Shown here: one piece after another, positions 1 to 7,279 of the stretch
Layout of the letters: every line of letters begins with the position of its first letter
Position numbering within the stretch: position 1 is the stretch's first letter
Assembly (NCBI GenBank): GCA_004553575.1
Contig: SFLA01000005.1
Span: forward strand, 1 to 48,791
Length of the DNA stretch: 48,791 nt
Direction: 5' to 3'
Source of the DNA: Clostridiales bacterium
GTDB lineage: Bacteria; Bacillota; Clostridia; Oscillospirales; CAG-382
Position numbers and translations under genes: made by a program
Notes under the pieces: model-generated
What the model was told of the DNA's origin: nothing
The model's database searches: none
Seen by the model: only the letters and a program-made list of their open reading frames with translations

Positions 1-232
1 ATATACCGGTCAATTCGACGCCGTAGGTATGCATCAGGCGCGAGAAAAGTTGCGTTGTCGGGTATTCGTGCAGCTGCATGGCGCGCAGGATGGTAGCGTT
101 GTCCTGTTTGCTGATGAGCACAGGGAAGATCCGCGGTTCTGTCTGCGACTTTAGCATGAGGATATAGACATCGCTGATCGAGATGCCGCGGGTAAGTCCT
201 ATGGGGGTTATGGTGATGAAATCTTGCTCCAC
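1..232 (-). CDS. Partial DUF151-like (bifunctional nuclease domain) protein, cut by window edge
   Basis: A minus-strand frame runs off the window at base 1. From about base 232 it reads VEQDFITITPIGLTRG and then ISISDVYILMLKSQ, followed by RIFPVLISKQDNATILRAM and LMHTYGVELTGI. This resembles the DUF151 pattern: a hydrophobic strand, an acidic or basic turn, the 'lPI.Ig..eA.aI' block, then a helix ending 'LGvel..v.I'. The N-terminus is unclear. The frame stays open upstream past 370 but has no ATG, and its upstream part is proline-rich and may be non-coding. GTG at 232 or TTG near 385 are possible starts. The family assignment is by eye from about 75 residues and is tentative. Base use and the upstream promoter style differ from the rest of the window. 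Confidence 0.4.
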   Translation of the reverse strand, partial: MEQDFITITPIGLTRGISISDVYILMLKSQTEPRIFPVLISKQDNATILRAMQLHEYPTTQLFSRLMHTYGVELTGI

Positions 233-371
233 GATGGTGTTGGTTTTGAGGGAGTGAATGGAATTGCCAGGGCCGTCGGGGGTGGGAGAGAGGGCTTTCT
301 CTCCGCGTTGGGCGGCAGTGGGAGTTGGGATGTGGGGTGGAAGTATCTGCCTATCCGGGCGGCAGAAGATT

Positions 372-821
372 TTACATCCATGATACAAAAGTAGGTATTT
401 TATTTGATTGTGGCGAAAGGGACGCGCCAATATCTGCGCGTGCGGCATCGTTTTTTTTGAAAAGCCCTTTGACCGCAAACGGCGTATAAAAAGAAACCTC
501 TATTCCGTTTTTTGTAAAAATATATGTTTTCAAGGCATCGGTCTCACCGCCTGCCGCCAATCCGATTCGTGTACTGTAAGAAAGCAAAGCATATGTAAAG
601 GCTTCGTTTTTCAACTTTCCAACGACAGCGGCATACGCCTTGTCAACATCCACAGAGCCATCTCTTGATTGCAGGCTGACAAGCTGATTTGATTCGGGAA
701 TCATAAGCATAGGAATTAAACAACGGTCTTGCTTCAGAATATCGGCAGTAGCGGCAATATGATTGTTCAGCAAATCAACAATGCTTTCTTGTACGGTGGT
801 ATCGAGCTCTGAAAATTTCAT
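372..821 (-). CDS. Hypothetical protein, 149 aa
   Basis: I do not recognise a named family. The protein is soluble, with no signal peptide and no membrane segment. It looks alpha/beta, with a hydrophobic strand LIPMLMIP near residue 40 and a YALLSYSTRIGL block near 80. An earlier in-frame ATG at 839 exists, but the ATG at 821 is preferred because AAGGGAG lies about 8 bases upstream of it. Codons are more A/T-rich than in the rest of the window. The tail (ADIGASLSPQSNKIPTF) has a different character and ends at a TAA next to the suspected sequence junction at about 375-420, so the natural C-terminus may be missing or replaced. There is no operon partner. Confidence 0.6.
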   Translation of the reverse strand: MKFSELDTTVQESIVDLLNNHIAATADILKQDRCLIPMLMIPESNQLVSLQSRDGSVDVDKAYAAVVGKLKNEAFTYALLSYSTRIGLAAGGETDALKTYIFTKNGIEVSFYTPFAVKGLFKKNDAARADIGASLSPQSNKIPTFVSWM

Positions 822-965
822 AGCGAAGACTCCCTTCATTGGATAAGTATATTATTCCATATTATTACAAAAACCGCAACCCTTTGTATCAGAATTGCGG
901 TTTATGTTTGGCAAGTTTGAGCGGAATAGATATTAAATGTTAATCATACGTATTGAAGAATATAA

Positions 966-1132
966 ATGAAATCGCGCAGAGCGCGATGAAATCCTCGCTA
1001 TGCTCGGATGAAATCCAAGCAAGCTTGGATGAAATCAAATCCGCCGCGTCCTTCTCCCCGCGAAGCGGGATTTCATCGCGAAGCGATTTCATCCACCGAA
1101 GGTGGATTTATTCCGCCAAAGGCGGATTTAGT
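966..1132. repeat. Tandem array of seven small hairpins with ATGAAATC/GATTTCAT linkers
   Basis: ATGAAATC occurs at 966-973, 986-993, 1008-1015 and 1029-1036. Its reverse complement GATTTCAT occurs at 1069-1076 and 1085-1092, with degenerate copies at 1105-1112 and 1125-1132. Each interval is itself a hairpin: ATCGCGC-AGA-GCGCGAT, an imperfect ATCC..GGAT hairpin, ATCCAAGC-AA-GCTTGGAT, CCCGC-GAA-GCGGG, ATCGC-GAA-GCGAT, ATCCACC-GAA-GGTGGAT and TCCGCC-AAA-GGCGGA. The period is roughly 20 bases, and the whole block is also a large imperfect inverted repeat centred near 1052. It lies between the orphan gene at 372-821 and the tRNA-Ser terminator. With the terminator it fills the gene-free stretch 840-1165. 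Confidence 0.85.
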
Positions 1133-1134
1133 TG

Positions 1135-1164
1135 AAAAAAGCACTGCCACAGCAGTGCTTTTTT
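1135..1164 (-). terminator. Intrinsic terminator of the tRNA-Ser pair
   Basis: Stem GCACTGC (1141-1147) pairs with GCAGTGC (1152-1158) around the loop CACA. It is flanked by A6 on the left and T6 on the right, so it can work in both directions. Read on the minus strand it directly follows tRNA-Ser(GCU). Confidence 0.85.
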
Positions 1165-1165
1165 C

Positions 1166-1255
1166 TGGCGGAGAAGGAGGGATTTGAACCCTCGCGCCAG
1201 TTACCCGACCTACACCCTTAGCAGGGGCGCCTCTTCACCACTTGAGTACTTCTCC
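1166..1255 (-). tRNA. tRNA-Ser (anticodon GCU)
   Basis: The minus strand folds as a class II tRNA with a long variable arm. Acceptor GGAGAAG pairs with CTTCTCC, discriminator G and an encoded CCA follow, and the T arm is GAGGGTTCAAATCCCTC. The anticodon loop CTGCTAA gives GCU, which reads AGC/AGU serine codons. It shares a promoter at 1398-1426 with the tRNA-Ser(UGA) gene 38 bases upstream and ends at the terminator at 1135-1164. Confidence 0.95.
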
Positions 1256-1293
1256 GTAGGAAATTCGGTTATAAGCCTTCGGTAAAGAGTATT

Positions 1294-1382
1294 TGGCGGA
1301 GAGAGTGGGATTCGAACCCACGGCCCGTCGCCGGGTCACCGGTTTTCAAGACCGGCTCCTTAAACCGCTCGGACATCTCTCC
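1294..1382 (-). tRNA. tRNA-Ser (anticodon UGA)
   Basis: This is a class II tRNA on the minus strand. Acceptor GGAGAGA pairs with TCTCTCC, CCA is encoded, and the T loop is GTGGGTTCGAATCCCAC. The anticodon loop CTTGAAA gives UGA, which reads UCA-type serine codons. It is the first gene of a two-tRNA serine unit. Confidence 0.95.
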
Positions 1383-1397
1383 GTAGGGGCAAGATAG

Positions 1398-1426
1398 AAT
1401 ATAACACATTTTTTGTTCCTTGTCAA
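1398..1426 (-). promoter_or_regulatory. Sigma-A promoter of the tRNA-Ser pair
   Basis: On the minus strand TTGACA (1426-1421) is separated by exactly 17 bases from TATATT (1403-1398), about 16 bases before the tRNA 5' end. It is a strong match, as expected for a stable RNA. Confidence 0.85.
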
Positions 1427-1511
1427 CCGTTTTTCGTGCGGTTCAAGACATAACTTTAATCCGCACGGGGTATATACGTGATATTCGGCCGGAGAAAAGG
1501 CGGAAACGAAT

Positions 1512-1560
1512 ACACACCCGGCAGGGTACGTGACCGCGCCGGGTGTGTGCTGTCTTTTTT
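1512..1560 (+). terminator. Terminator-like hairpin with a plus-strand T tract
   Basis: Perfect 11-bp stem: ACACACCCGGC (1512-1522) pairs with GCCGGGTGTGT (1538-1548). The sequence then runs to TTTTTT at 1555-1560. The T tract is on the plus strand, although the adjacent permease gene (ends at 1571) is transcribed leftward through the hairpin. No plus-strand gene is seen upstream. The stem may still end the ABC operon. The rest of 1427-1570 shows nothing else. Confidence 0.55.
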
Positions 1561-1570
1561 CGGCAGATTA

Positions 1571-2359
1571 TTACGGCAGATTGAGCTTGTTGGTAAGCAG
1601 CGAACGGTTTATGAAATAATATGCCGCGCAGAGTCCGGCGTTAATAAGTATAAGCAGTATAAGAGACAGATGCAGCGATGTGGGGGTGAGGGTTGCAAGT
1701 ACGGTTATAAATATAATCTGCGTTATGCCGGAGACTATGTAGCTTCCGAGCAGATATAACCCTATCGAAGCGAGCAGCTTCTGCTTTTTGGCGACCACGG
1801 AGCCTATGGTTATGCACAGATAACCGAGCAGCAGCGAGCCGAGTGCGCTGAACGCCAGAAGCAATACTGCTTCGAAGAAGTACACAGCGGAATCTGTGAA
1901 CATGTATTTCGCAATCTCGCCGATACCGGAAATCAAATCCTGTAATATATCCGAACCGAGTATCAGCAGTATGGCCGTACCGCACACGGTTAACGCCAGA
2001 AACGTTGCGATTTCCCATATGAAGGCATTAATTATCTTTGACCAGAGAAGCTGGTCGCGGGTGACCGGCAGTGTGAAGGTCAGATATCCTTCGTCGGTAA
2101 AGAAGTTCTTATAATAACGGTAGAGGATGAGTATGGTTGTTACGGTGACCAACGCGGCCAGTACGAATACCATAAGTGCGGTGAACACGGATACCGCAAG
2201 GTAGCCGAGCACGTCTGCAATGGTTGTGATTTCGGACTCGTAGTTCGGAATGTACTTAATTCCGAGACAGGTCAGCACTGTTATGATCAGCGCGACGGGA
2301 GCCATTATCCTCCATATAGGCCATATCGATTTAAGGTCGTATTTCAGGAGCTTACGCAT
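1571..2359 (-). CDS. ABC transporter permease (YtrC/ABC-2-like)
   Basis: This 262-aa membrane protein has about six hydrophobic segments, near residues 17-37, 52-80, 108-135, 155-180, 190-215 and 228-250. A short cytoplasmic N-terminus precedes them, and a soluble loop near 85-105 contains the YYKNFFTDEGYLTFTLPVT stretch typical of ABC-2 exporter permeases of Bacillota. It has no ATPase motif, and its partner is the ATP-binding gene just upstream, which it overlaps by 8 bases. GGGAGGTG lies before the ATG and supports the start at 2359. The regulator-ATPase-permease layout resembles Bacillus ytr-type operons that respond to cell-envelope stress. The exported substrate cannot be told from sequence. 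Confidence 0.85.
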   Translation of the reverse strand: MRKLLKYDLKSIWPIWRIMAPVALIITVLTCLGIKYIPNYESEITTIADVLGYLAVSVFTALMVFVLAALVTVTTILILYRYYKNFFTDEGYLTFTLPVTRDQLLWSKIINAFIWEIATFLALTVCGTAILLILGSDILQDLISGIGEIAKYMFTDSAVYFFEAVLLLAFSALGSLLLGYLCITIGSVVAKKQKLLASIGLYLLGSYIVSGITQIIFITVLATLTPTSLHLSLILLILINAGLCAAYYFINRSLLTNKLNLP

Positions 2360-3053
2360 ATCTGAACACCTCCCGAAAGAGTTGATCTATCGTTTGTCCG
2401 GTTTCCTCGCGGACGTCGTCCGCCATTCCGCGGCGCAGTATTCTTCCGCCCTGCGCCATGAACACGAATTCGTCTATAACCTGTTCGACGTCGGCAATAA
2501 GATGGGTGGTTATAATGGTTGCGGCGTTTTCGTTGTAATTGCCGACTATCGTGCGGAGAATATTTTCGCGCGCGGCAGGATCTACTCCGGCAATGGGCTC
2601 GTCGAGCAGATACAGCTTAGCCCTGCGCGACATTACCAGCACAAGCTGCACCTTTTCGCGGTTTCCTTTGGACAGCGTGGATATACGCCTGCTTTCCTCC
2701 ACTCCCACGGCGCGGAGCATCTCACGTGCTTTGGCTATGTCGAAATCCGGATAAAAATCCGTGAAGAACCCGAGCATGGAGCCTACCGTCATACGCGAAT
2801 TCAGATAGGTGCGCTCCGGCAGATAGGAAATGAACGAATTCGTATCCTGACAGCGCGGATATCCGCATATGTATATCTCGCCCTCCGTGGGCGAAAGCAG
2901 ACCGGTCAGCAGTTTCATAAACGTGGTTTTTCCGCAGCCGTTCGGACCGAGCAGCCCGATAATCCGCCCGCCCTCGAGCTGTATATTGAGCGAATCAATT
3001 GCACGAACCGACGAATAATTCTTCGACAGACCCACGCACTCAACAACCTTCAT
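2352..3053 (-). CDS. ABC transporter ATP-binding protein (YtrB-like)
   Basis: This 233-aa nucleotide-binding subunit has Walker A GPNGCGKT at residues 36-43, a signature-like LSKGNREK near 128 (the SKG variant common in this group), Walker B LYLLDEP near 150, and a switch histidine in TTHLI near 183. It should energise the permease encoded immediately downstream. The start is supported by GGGGGAAG 8 bases upstream. The gene overlaps the end of the GntR regulator by 14 bases and the start of the permease by 8, so the three are one translationally coupled operon. Confidence 0.92.
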   Translation of the reverse strand: MKVVECVGLSKNYSSVRAIDSLNIQLEGGRIIGLLGPNGCGKTTFMKLLTGLLSPTEGEIYICGYPRCQDTNSFISYLPERTYLNSRMTVGSMLGFFTDFYPDFDIAKAREMLRAVGVEESRRISTLSKGNREKVQLVLVMSRRAKLYLLDEPIAGVDPAARENILRTIVGNYNENAATIITTHLIADVEQVIDEFVFMAQGGRILRRGMADDVREETGQTIDQLFREVFRYA

Positions 3054-3420
3054 TTTTTTCTTCCCCCTTTTTATCGATAATCAGCCTGAGTAGCTGTTCC
3101 GCCGTGAATCCGATCGATTCTGCTGCGTCCGAAAAATGTTCTGCAAGTTCTTCCGCCGCAGCGCTCCGCTCGCGCTCAATCGCCCGTATGTCGGTCGTGA
3201 CCGTTCTTCCGGAGGTTCCGTTGTTTATAACGATACCGCTCGAATCGAGCTCCGCCAGCGCCCGCTGTACGGTGTTGGGATTCACGGCGGCCTCCTCGGC
3301 GATAGCTCTTACCGTAGGCACGGCGTCACCCGGCTTAAGCTCGCCGCGGAGAATCATTCCCCGTATCCGGTTAAAAATCTGACGGAATATGGGCTCGCTG
3401 TCGTTGAACTTCCAGCTCAT
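3040..3420 (-). CDS. GntR-family transcriptional regulator, YtrA type
   Basis: This 126-aa protein has an N-terminal winged helix (PIFRQIFNRIRGMILRG, then the recognition region VPTVRAIAEEAAVNPNTVQ near residues 36-55). A short helical tail replaces the large effector domain found in other GntR proteins, which is typical of the YtrA subfamily that represses its own ABC operon. An upstream in-frame ATG (3441) is open, but the ATG at 3420 has GAGGTG 5 bases before it and is the better start. It is first in the operon and probably autoregulates at the promoter 30-60 bases upstream. No clean operator palindrome was found there. Confidence 0.9.
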   Translation of the reverse strand: MSWKFNDSEPIFRQIFNRIRGMILRGELKPGDAVPTVRAIAEEAAVNPNTVQRALAELDSSGIVINNGTSGRTVTTDIRAIERERSAAAEELAEHFSDAAESIGFTAEQLLRLIIDKKGEEKNEGC

Positions 3421-3450
3421 GAAATCACCTCGTTGTATCACTATACTATT

Positions 3451-3479
3451 ACAATATCACAATATTAAGCTTATGTCAA
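3451..3479 (-). promoter_or_regulatory. Sigma-A promoter of the gntR-ABC operon
   Basis: TTGACA (3479-3474), a 17-base spacer and TATTGT (3456-3451) read on the minus strand, 30 bases before the regulator ATG. The surrounding A/T-rich sequence is the likely site for autoregulation. Confidence 0.7.
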
Positions 3480-3490
3480 TATCTTAATAC

Positions 3491-3516
3491 AAAAGCGGGT
3501 CGGAGCTCCGACCCGC
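3491..3516 (-). terminator. Intrinsic terminator of the mannoside operon
   Basis: The palindrome GCGGGTCGGAG/CTCCGACCCGC (3495-3516) is followed on the minus strand by TTTTG. It lies just after the glycerophosphodiesterase gene and closes the long minus-strand operon that starts at 11444. Confidence 0.85.
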
Positions 3517-3536
3517 AAAGTATTTGGGAAACAACG

Positions 3537-4256
3537 TTATTCGAGTATGTTTGAGGTTATATAGTCGATACCCCACGCCGCCAGCTTTTCGCCCGCGCCG
3601 GGATCGTCCACCGTCCATGCATTCACGACTATACCGTTTTGGTGGCAGAGCGCAATACGCTCCTCGGTGAGCTGCTCCCAGTAAATATCCAGATCCATCT
3701 TGTGCTCGACAAGGGTGGGAATCAGCGCGTCGTTCCATTCGCCGGTAAGGAACTGGCAGGGGTGGCCGGGCAGTATCTCGCGCAGGTGGATAAGATTATC
3801 CAGCGCAAAGGAGATGAAAATAATGCCGTCCAGGTAATCCTCGCGGCGGATAATATCGACCATCTCGGCAATATGCTCGGGCTTGTAAACCGTTTTGAAT
3901 TCCAGAACCCCGACTTTATCGTAGCGCTTGCAGGTGCGGATATATTCCTCGAGGGTGGGTATGCGGAGATCGTTGCGCTTTGTAACCCCGTCTTTATCGA
4001 GCAGTTTTATAGCCCGAAGGGTTTCGAAGGTGGATTCGGGTATCTTGAGGTCGTCTATCGCTCCGCGCGCGGTCGAATAGTCGTGGTGCAGTACATAGTG
4101 ACCGTCAACCGTGCGGTAAACATCCGTTTCGATTCCGAAGTGAGTGCGCTGTCCGGCGGCGACGAATGCGACATTGGTGTTCTCGCGCTCCAGCCCGGAC
4201 AGTCCGCGGTGAGCGATCATTTTGGCCTGATGCTTGTTGATTTTTACGGTATCCAT
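3537..4256 (-). CDS. Glycerophosphodiester phosphodiesterase family protein
   Basis: This 239-aa cytoplasmic TIM-barrel enzyme has the GDPD hallmarks: IAHRG near residues 15-19, E and N of ERENT near 24-27, the metal-binding pair in ETDV near 40, and HHD near 54. The C-terminal part contains WTVDDP, a usual GDPD signature. Such enzymes hydrolyse glycerophosphodiesters to glycerol-3-phosphate and an alcohol. The ATG at 4256 has AGAGGAA in front of it. A longer frame to 4319 would overlap the GH38 stop and has no such site. It is the last gene of the operon, 59 bases after the mannosidase. Deacylated glycolipids or phospholipids are possible substrates, but the true substrate is unknown. Confidence 0.9.
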   Translation of the reverse strand: MDTVKINKHQAKMIAHRGLSGLERENTNVAFVAAGQRTHFGIETDVYRTVDGHYVLHHDYSTARGAIDDLKIPESTFETLRAIKLLDKDGVTKRNDLRIPTLEEYIRTCKRYDKVGVLEFKTVYKPEHIAEMVDIIRREDYLDGIIFISFALDNLIHLREILPGHPCQFLTGEWNDALIPTLVEHKMDLDIYWEQLTEERIALCHQNGIVVNAWTVDDPGAGEKLAAWGIDYITSNILE

Positions 4257-4315
4257 AAAAATTCCTCTTTTCTGTATTAAGCCTCGGTTAAATATAACAT
4301 CGGCGAACGGACTTG

Positions 4316-7279
4316 TCAAGCGGGCACCGCAAAAACCGTTACTATTTCAAACGGGCGCAGGTGCAGAACTCCGTCCTCCGGAAGGTCGCAAATGCGATTC
4401 TCGTTAAGGTCGCAGACAAACGCTTCTTTTACCGGGAAGGGGAAGGCGATGTGTGGTGAACAGCTTCGGTTGAAGCCCTCGTAACCGCGGAATATGTATC
4501 CGCGTCCGTCGGCGGACGGGCGGAAGGTCTCAAAGAATACACCGGGATCGTCGCACCGTATCGGGCAGTAGCTGCCGGAGGCAGAGGTCCGGTAGGCGGT
4601 CGGAGGCTCGTTAAGCTCGTAGGCGGCGTTTATAACGCCGGCGGTGCGGAAATCTCCCTTATGCGGGAACAGCGAATAGGTGAATTCGTGCGTATCGAGA
4701 TCGATGAATCCGTTTGCGTATCCGGAGCATTTTATAAGCGTGAGCCTAAGCGTGCTTCCGTCGGCGGACGCGCCGTATTTGCAATCGTTCAGCAGTGCAA
4801 TACCGCCTCCGAAATCGGAAATATCGGCGTACCTGTGGGTGCACACCTCGAACCTTGCGGAATCCCAGCTTGTATTTTTGTGAGTCGGGCGGGTGACATG
4901 TCCGAACTGCACCTCGTACACGGCACTGTCGGCGTTAACCGCGGCGTCGAAGGCTGTCTTAAGCAACAGATTCTTCTCCTTCCAGTCAACCTTCGTGCGG
5001 AAATCGATTCTTCCGTCGCAGTCGGAAACGGTGATATCCTGGGTTATTACCGAATCGAATATTCTGCGTACAGTCCGTAATCCGGCGCGCCCTCCGGAGC
5101 GTATCCGTGTTACCTCGACCGGAGCCGGAACCTGCCATTGCTTGTTTTCGTGATAATCCTCGATATTCCAGCTATCGTAATTCAGAGGGATATCCTCGCA
5201 GACATAAAGGCGGTTTGCGGTCCCGCGGATATATTCGGTGCCGTCGCTCCCGAGTACCGAAGTTATATTCATATCGTCGTCGAAGGTAACGGTAAAGCGG
5301 GAGGAGCGAATGCATTTTTCGCTTATCTCGGCATTGCATACCGCTTCTTTGGCTTCGACTGCGGCAAAGCCCTTGGGCGGTATGTCTTTGACTTCGTATC
5401 CGTCGGCTATACCGCTGAACGCGAAGGGCAGGGGATTAAACACCGCAACGCGGCTGCCGTTCGGATCGCGGGGGAGCAGTTCCTCACGCGAGCCGGAGAG
5501 CAGTGTGCGGGAACTGCATATAAGGTCGTCGTATTGCCGGCGGCTTACCTCATAAACCTCGGGTATTGACGAGCCGGGAATAATATCGTGAAACTGGTTC
5601 AGCAGTAAAATCTTCCACAGCCTGTCCATCTCTGCCGCGGGGAATTCCCCGCCGCGAAGCAGTGCGAGACAGGACAGAGCGGATTCGGTATCCCGCAGAA
5701 GATTTTCGCTTTTGCGGTTAAGATACTTGTTCTTTGCGGCGGATGTATATGTGCCGCGGTGATATTCAAGATATAATTCGCCTCTCCATTCGGGAAGCGA
5801 ATCCTCGGTGCGTGCTTTAAGCGAATGCAGCCAGTCGCCGGCGCGTGAGAAACGTACCGCCGGGCAGCCGGGTAGCCCCGGCGAAAGTCTCCGCGCCTTT
5901 TCCAGCATCTTTTCGGTTGTCGCTCCGCCGCCGTCGCCCCAGCCGACCGTGACCAGCACCTCGTCGGAAAGCTCCTTCTGCGAAAAGCGGTCATAGGCTC
6001 CTGCAATGCATTCCGGGTCGGTATCGGCGACATAGGTGGTGTACCGGGCGGAGGGCTGTCCGCGCTTTTTATCCTGCGCGGTAAGAAAGTATGTGAATAT
6101 TCCGGTTCCGTCAAGCCCGCGCCATATAAAGACGTCGTTGGGCATGCGGTCGGTATCATTCCAGCTTATTTTTGAGGTCAGAAAAACGTCAATGCCGGAT
6201 TTCGCGCAGATCTGCGGAAGCGCGGCGGAATACCCGAATACGTCGGGCAGCCATAGAATTCGGCTGTCGATCCCGAACTCATCTCGGAAAAACCGCTTGC
6301 CGTACTGTATCTGCCGCACGAGCGATTCGCCCGACGGCAGATTGCAGTCCGCTTCCACCCACATCGCTCCCTCGGGCTCAATGCGTCCTTCGGCCACATA
6401 ACGCTTTATCCTTCCGTACAGCTCGGGGTCCTGCTCCTTTACATATTCGAAAAGCTGGGGCTGACTGCACATAAAAACAAATTCGGGGTACCGGTCAAGC
6501 AGAGCGAGCACCGTGGCAAAGCTGTGCTGAGCCTTTTCCGCGGTCTGGTCCAGAGTCCACAGCCAGGCTATATCGATATGAGTGTGACCGACGCACACCG
6601 CAGTGGTGCCGTCGCCGGTGCCGGAAGAATACAGATTGTCACGCAGATACTTCCGGGCTTCGGACACGGATCTGCGGAAGCAATCGCTGCCGGGATGGCG
6701 GAGATCGAGTATATCCGCGGCGTCGGTCAGCGCTTTCATGGTTTTTTCGTAAGCGCGGGTATCAGGCTCGGTTATAAGGCATATCTCGTAGGGCACGGTC
6801 ATGTCCCAGTACAGAGCTTCCGTCTCGGGGTCGATAACCTCTATCCGAGCATTGAGCGGCAGCGAACATGCCTGAGACCCGGTATATGCGTAAAGCGTGA
6901 ATTCGCAGTGACGCGCATAGCTTATTGCGGCGGTGCGGTGGTTGGTGTCAAGCCCCTGAACCGCCTTTCCGTCGCGGTAAAGAATAAACTGCGGATTGTA
7001 TACGTTCCAGCCGTCGCGGTCCGTGTCGATACGCAGGCGCAGACGGGAAAACCGCTCACTTTCCGGAAGATCAAAGCACAGCCGGAACAGCGCATGGGAA
7101 TCCGGAGTATCACCCCACCGACCGTCCGCCGGGAACGGTGAAAGCTCGGATGGCAGAGGTGTGTGCGCCTTGTACCCGCATGGCGCGAATTCCGCTTTGC
7201 TGTACGGATACGAACGCATAACAATACAGTCTTTTACTATGTCGCAAAAGCGTTTAATGCGTTTTTCTCTGTCGCTCAA
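4316..7279 (-). CDS. Alpha-mannosidase, glycoside hydrolase family 38
   Basis: This 987-aa protein is the usual length for bacterial GH38. An N-terminal beta-sandwich-like region (about 1-220) precedes the catalytic barrel with GHTHIDIAWLW at 231-241, whose His and Asp bind zinc. The catalytic nucleophile is Asp 311 in MWVEADCN. WLPDVFGYS lies near 343 and the zinc-binding His is in NQFHDIIPGSS. A beta-rich C-terminal half follows. There is no signal peptide, so it should act inside the cell on imported mannosyl oligosaccharides and release mannose. It starts one base after the calcium-pump stop (7280), so translation is coupled. Its neighbours encode a mannose/lyxose isomerase and a PfkB kinase, which fit use of the released sugar. 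Confidence 0.95.
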   Translation of the reverse strand: MSDREKRIKRFCDIVKDCIVMRSYPYSKAEFAPCGYKAHTPLPSELSPFPADGRWGDTPDSHALFRLCFDLPESERFSRLRLRIDTDRDGWNVYNPQFILYRDGKAVQGLDTNHRTAAISYARHCEFTLYAYTGSQACSLPLNARIEVIDPETEALYWDMTVPYEICLITEPDTRAYEKTMKALTDAADILDLRHPGSDCFRRSVSEARKYLRDNLYSSGTGDGTTAVCVGHTHIDIAWLWTLDQTAEKAQHSFATVLALLDRYPEFVFMCSQPQLFEYVKEQDPELYGRIKRYVAEGRIEPEGAMWVEADCNLPSGESLVRQIQYGKRFFRDEFGIDSRILWLPDVFGYSAALPQICAKSGIDVFLTSKISWNDTDRMPNDVFIWRGLDGTGIFTYFLTAQDKKRGQPSARYTTYVADTDPECIAGAYDRFSQKELSDEVLVTVGWGDGGGATTEKMLEKARRLSPGLPGCPAVRFSRAGDWLHSLKARTEDSLPEWRGELYLEYHRGTYTSAAKNKYLNRKSENLLRDTESALSCLALLRGGEFPAAEMDRLWKILLLNQFHDIIPGSSIPEVYEVSRRQYDDLICSSRTLLSGSREELLPRDPNGSRVAVFNPLPFAFSGIADGYEVKDIPPKGFAAVEAKEAVCNAEISEKCIRSSRFTVTFDDDMNITSVLGSDGTEYIRGTANRLYVCEDIPLNYDSWNIEDYHENKQWQVPAPVEVTRIRSGGRAGLRTVRRIFDSVITQDITVSDCDGRIDFRTKVDWKEKNLLLKTAFDAAVNADSAVYEVQFGHVTRPTHKNTSWDSARFEVCTHRYADISDFGGGIALLNDCKYGASADGSTLRLTLIKCSGYANGFIDLDTHEFTYSLFPHKGDFRTAGVINAAYELNEPPTAYRTSASGSYCPIRCDDPGVFFETFRPSADGRGYIFRGYEGFNRSCSPHIAFPFPVKEAFVCDLNENRICDLPEDGVLHLRPFEIVTVFAVPA

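Noticed and set aside
966..1132. CRISPR-like array
   Set aside because: The repeated unit is only 8 bases, the spacers are self-complementary and 8-14 bases long, and the linker reverses orientation midway. No cas genes are near.
953..1135. 60-aa plus-strand reading frame
   Set aside because: It is a translation of the hairpin array itself. No ribosome site fits and the peptide only mirrors the repeats.
3421..3480. YtrA-type operator palindrome
   Set aside because: TTGT...ACAA ends pair, but the inner bases do not form a convincing inverted repeat, so only the promoter is listed.
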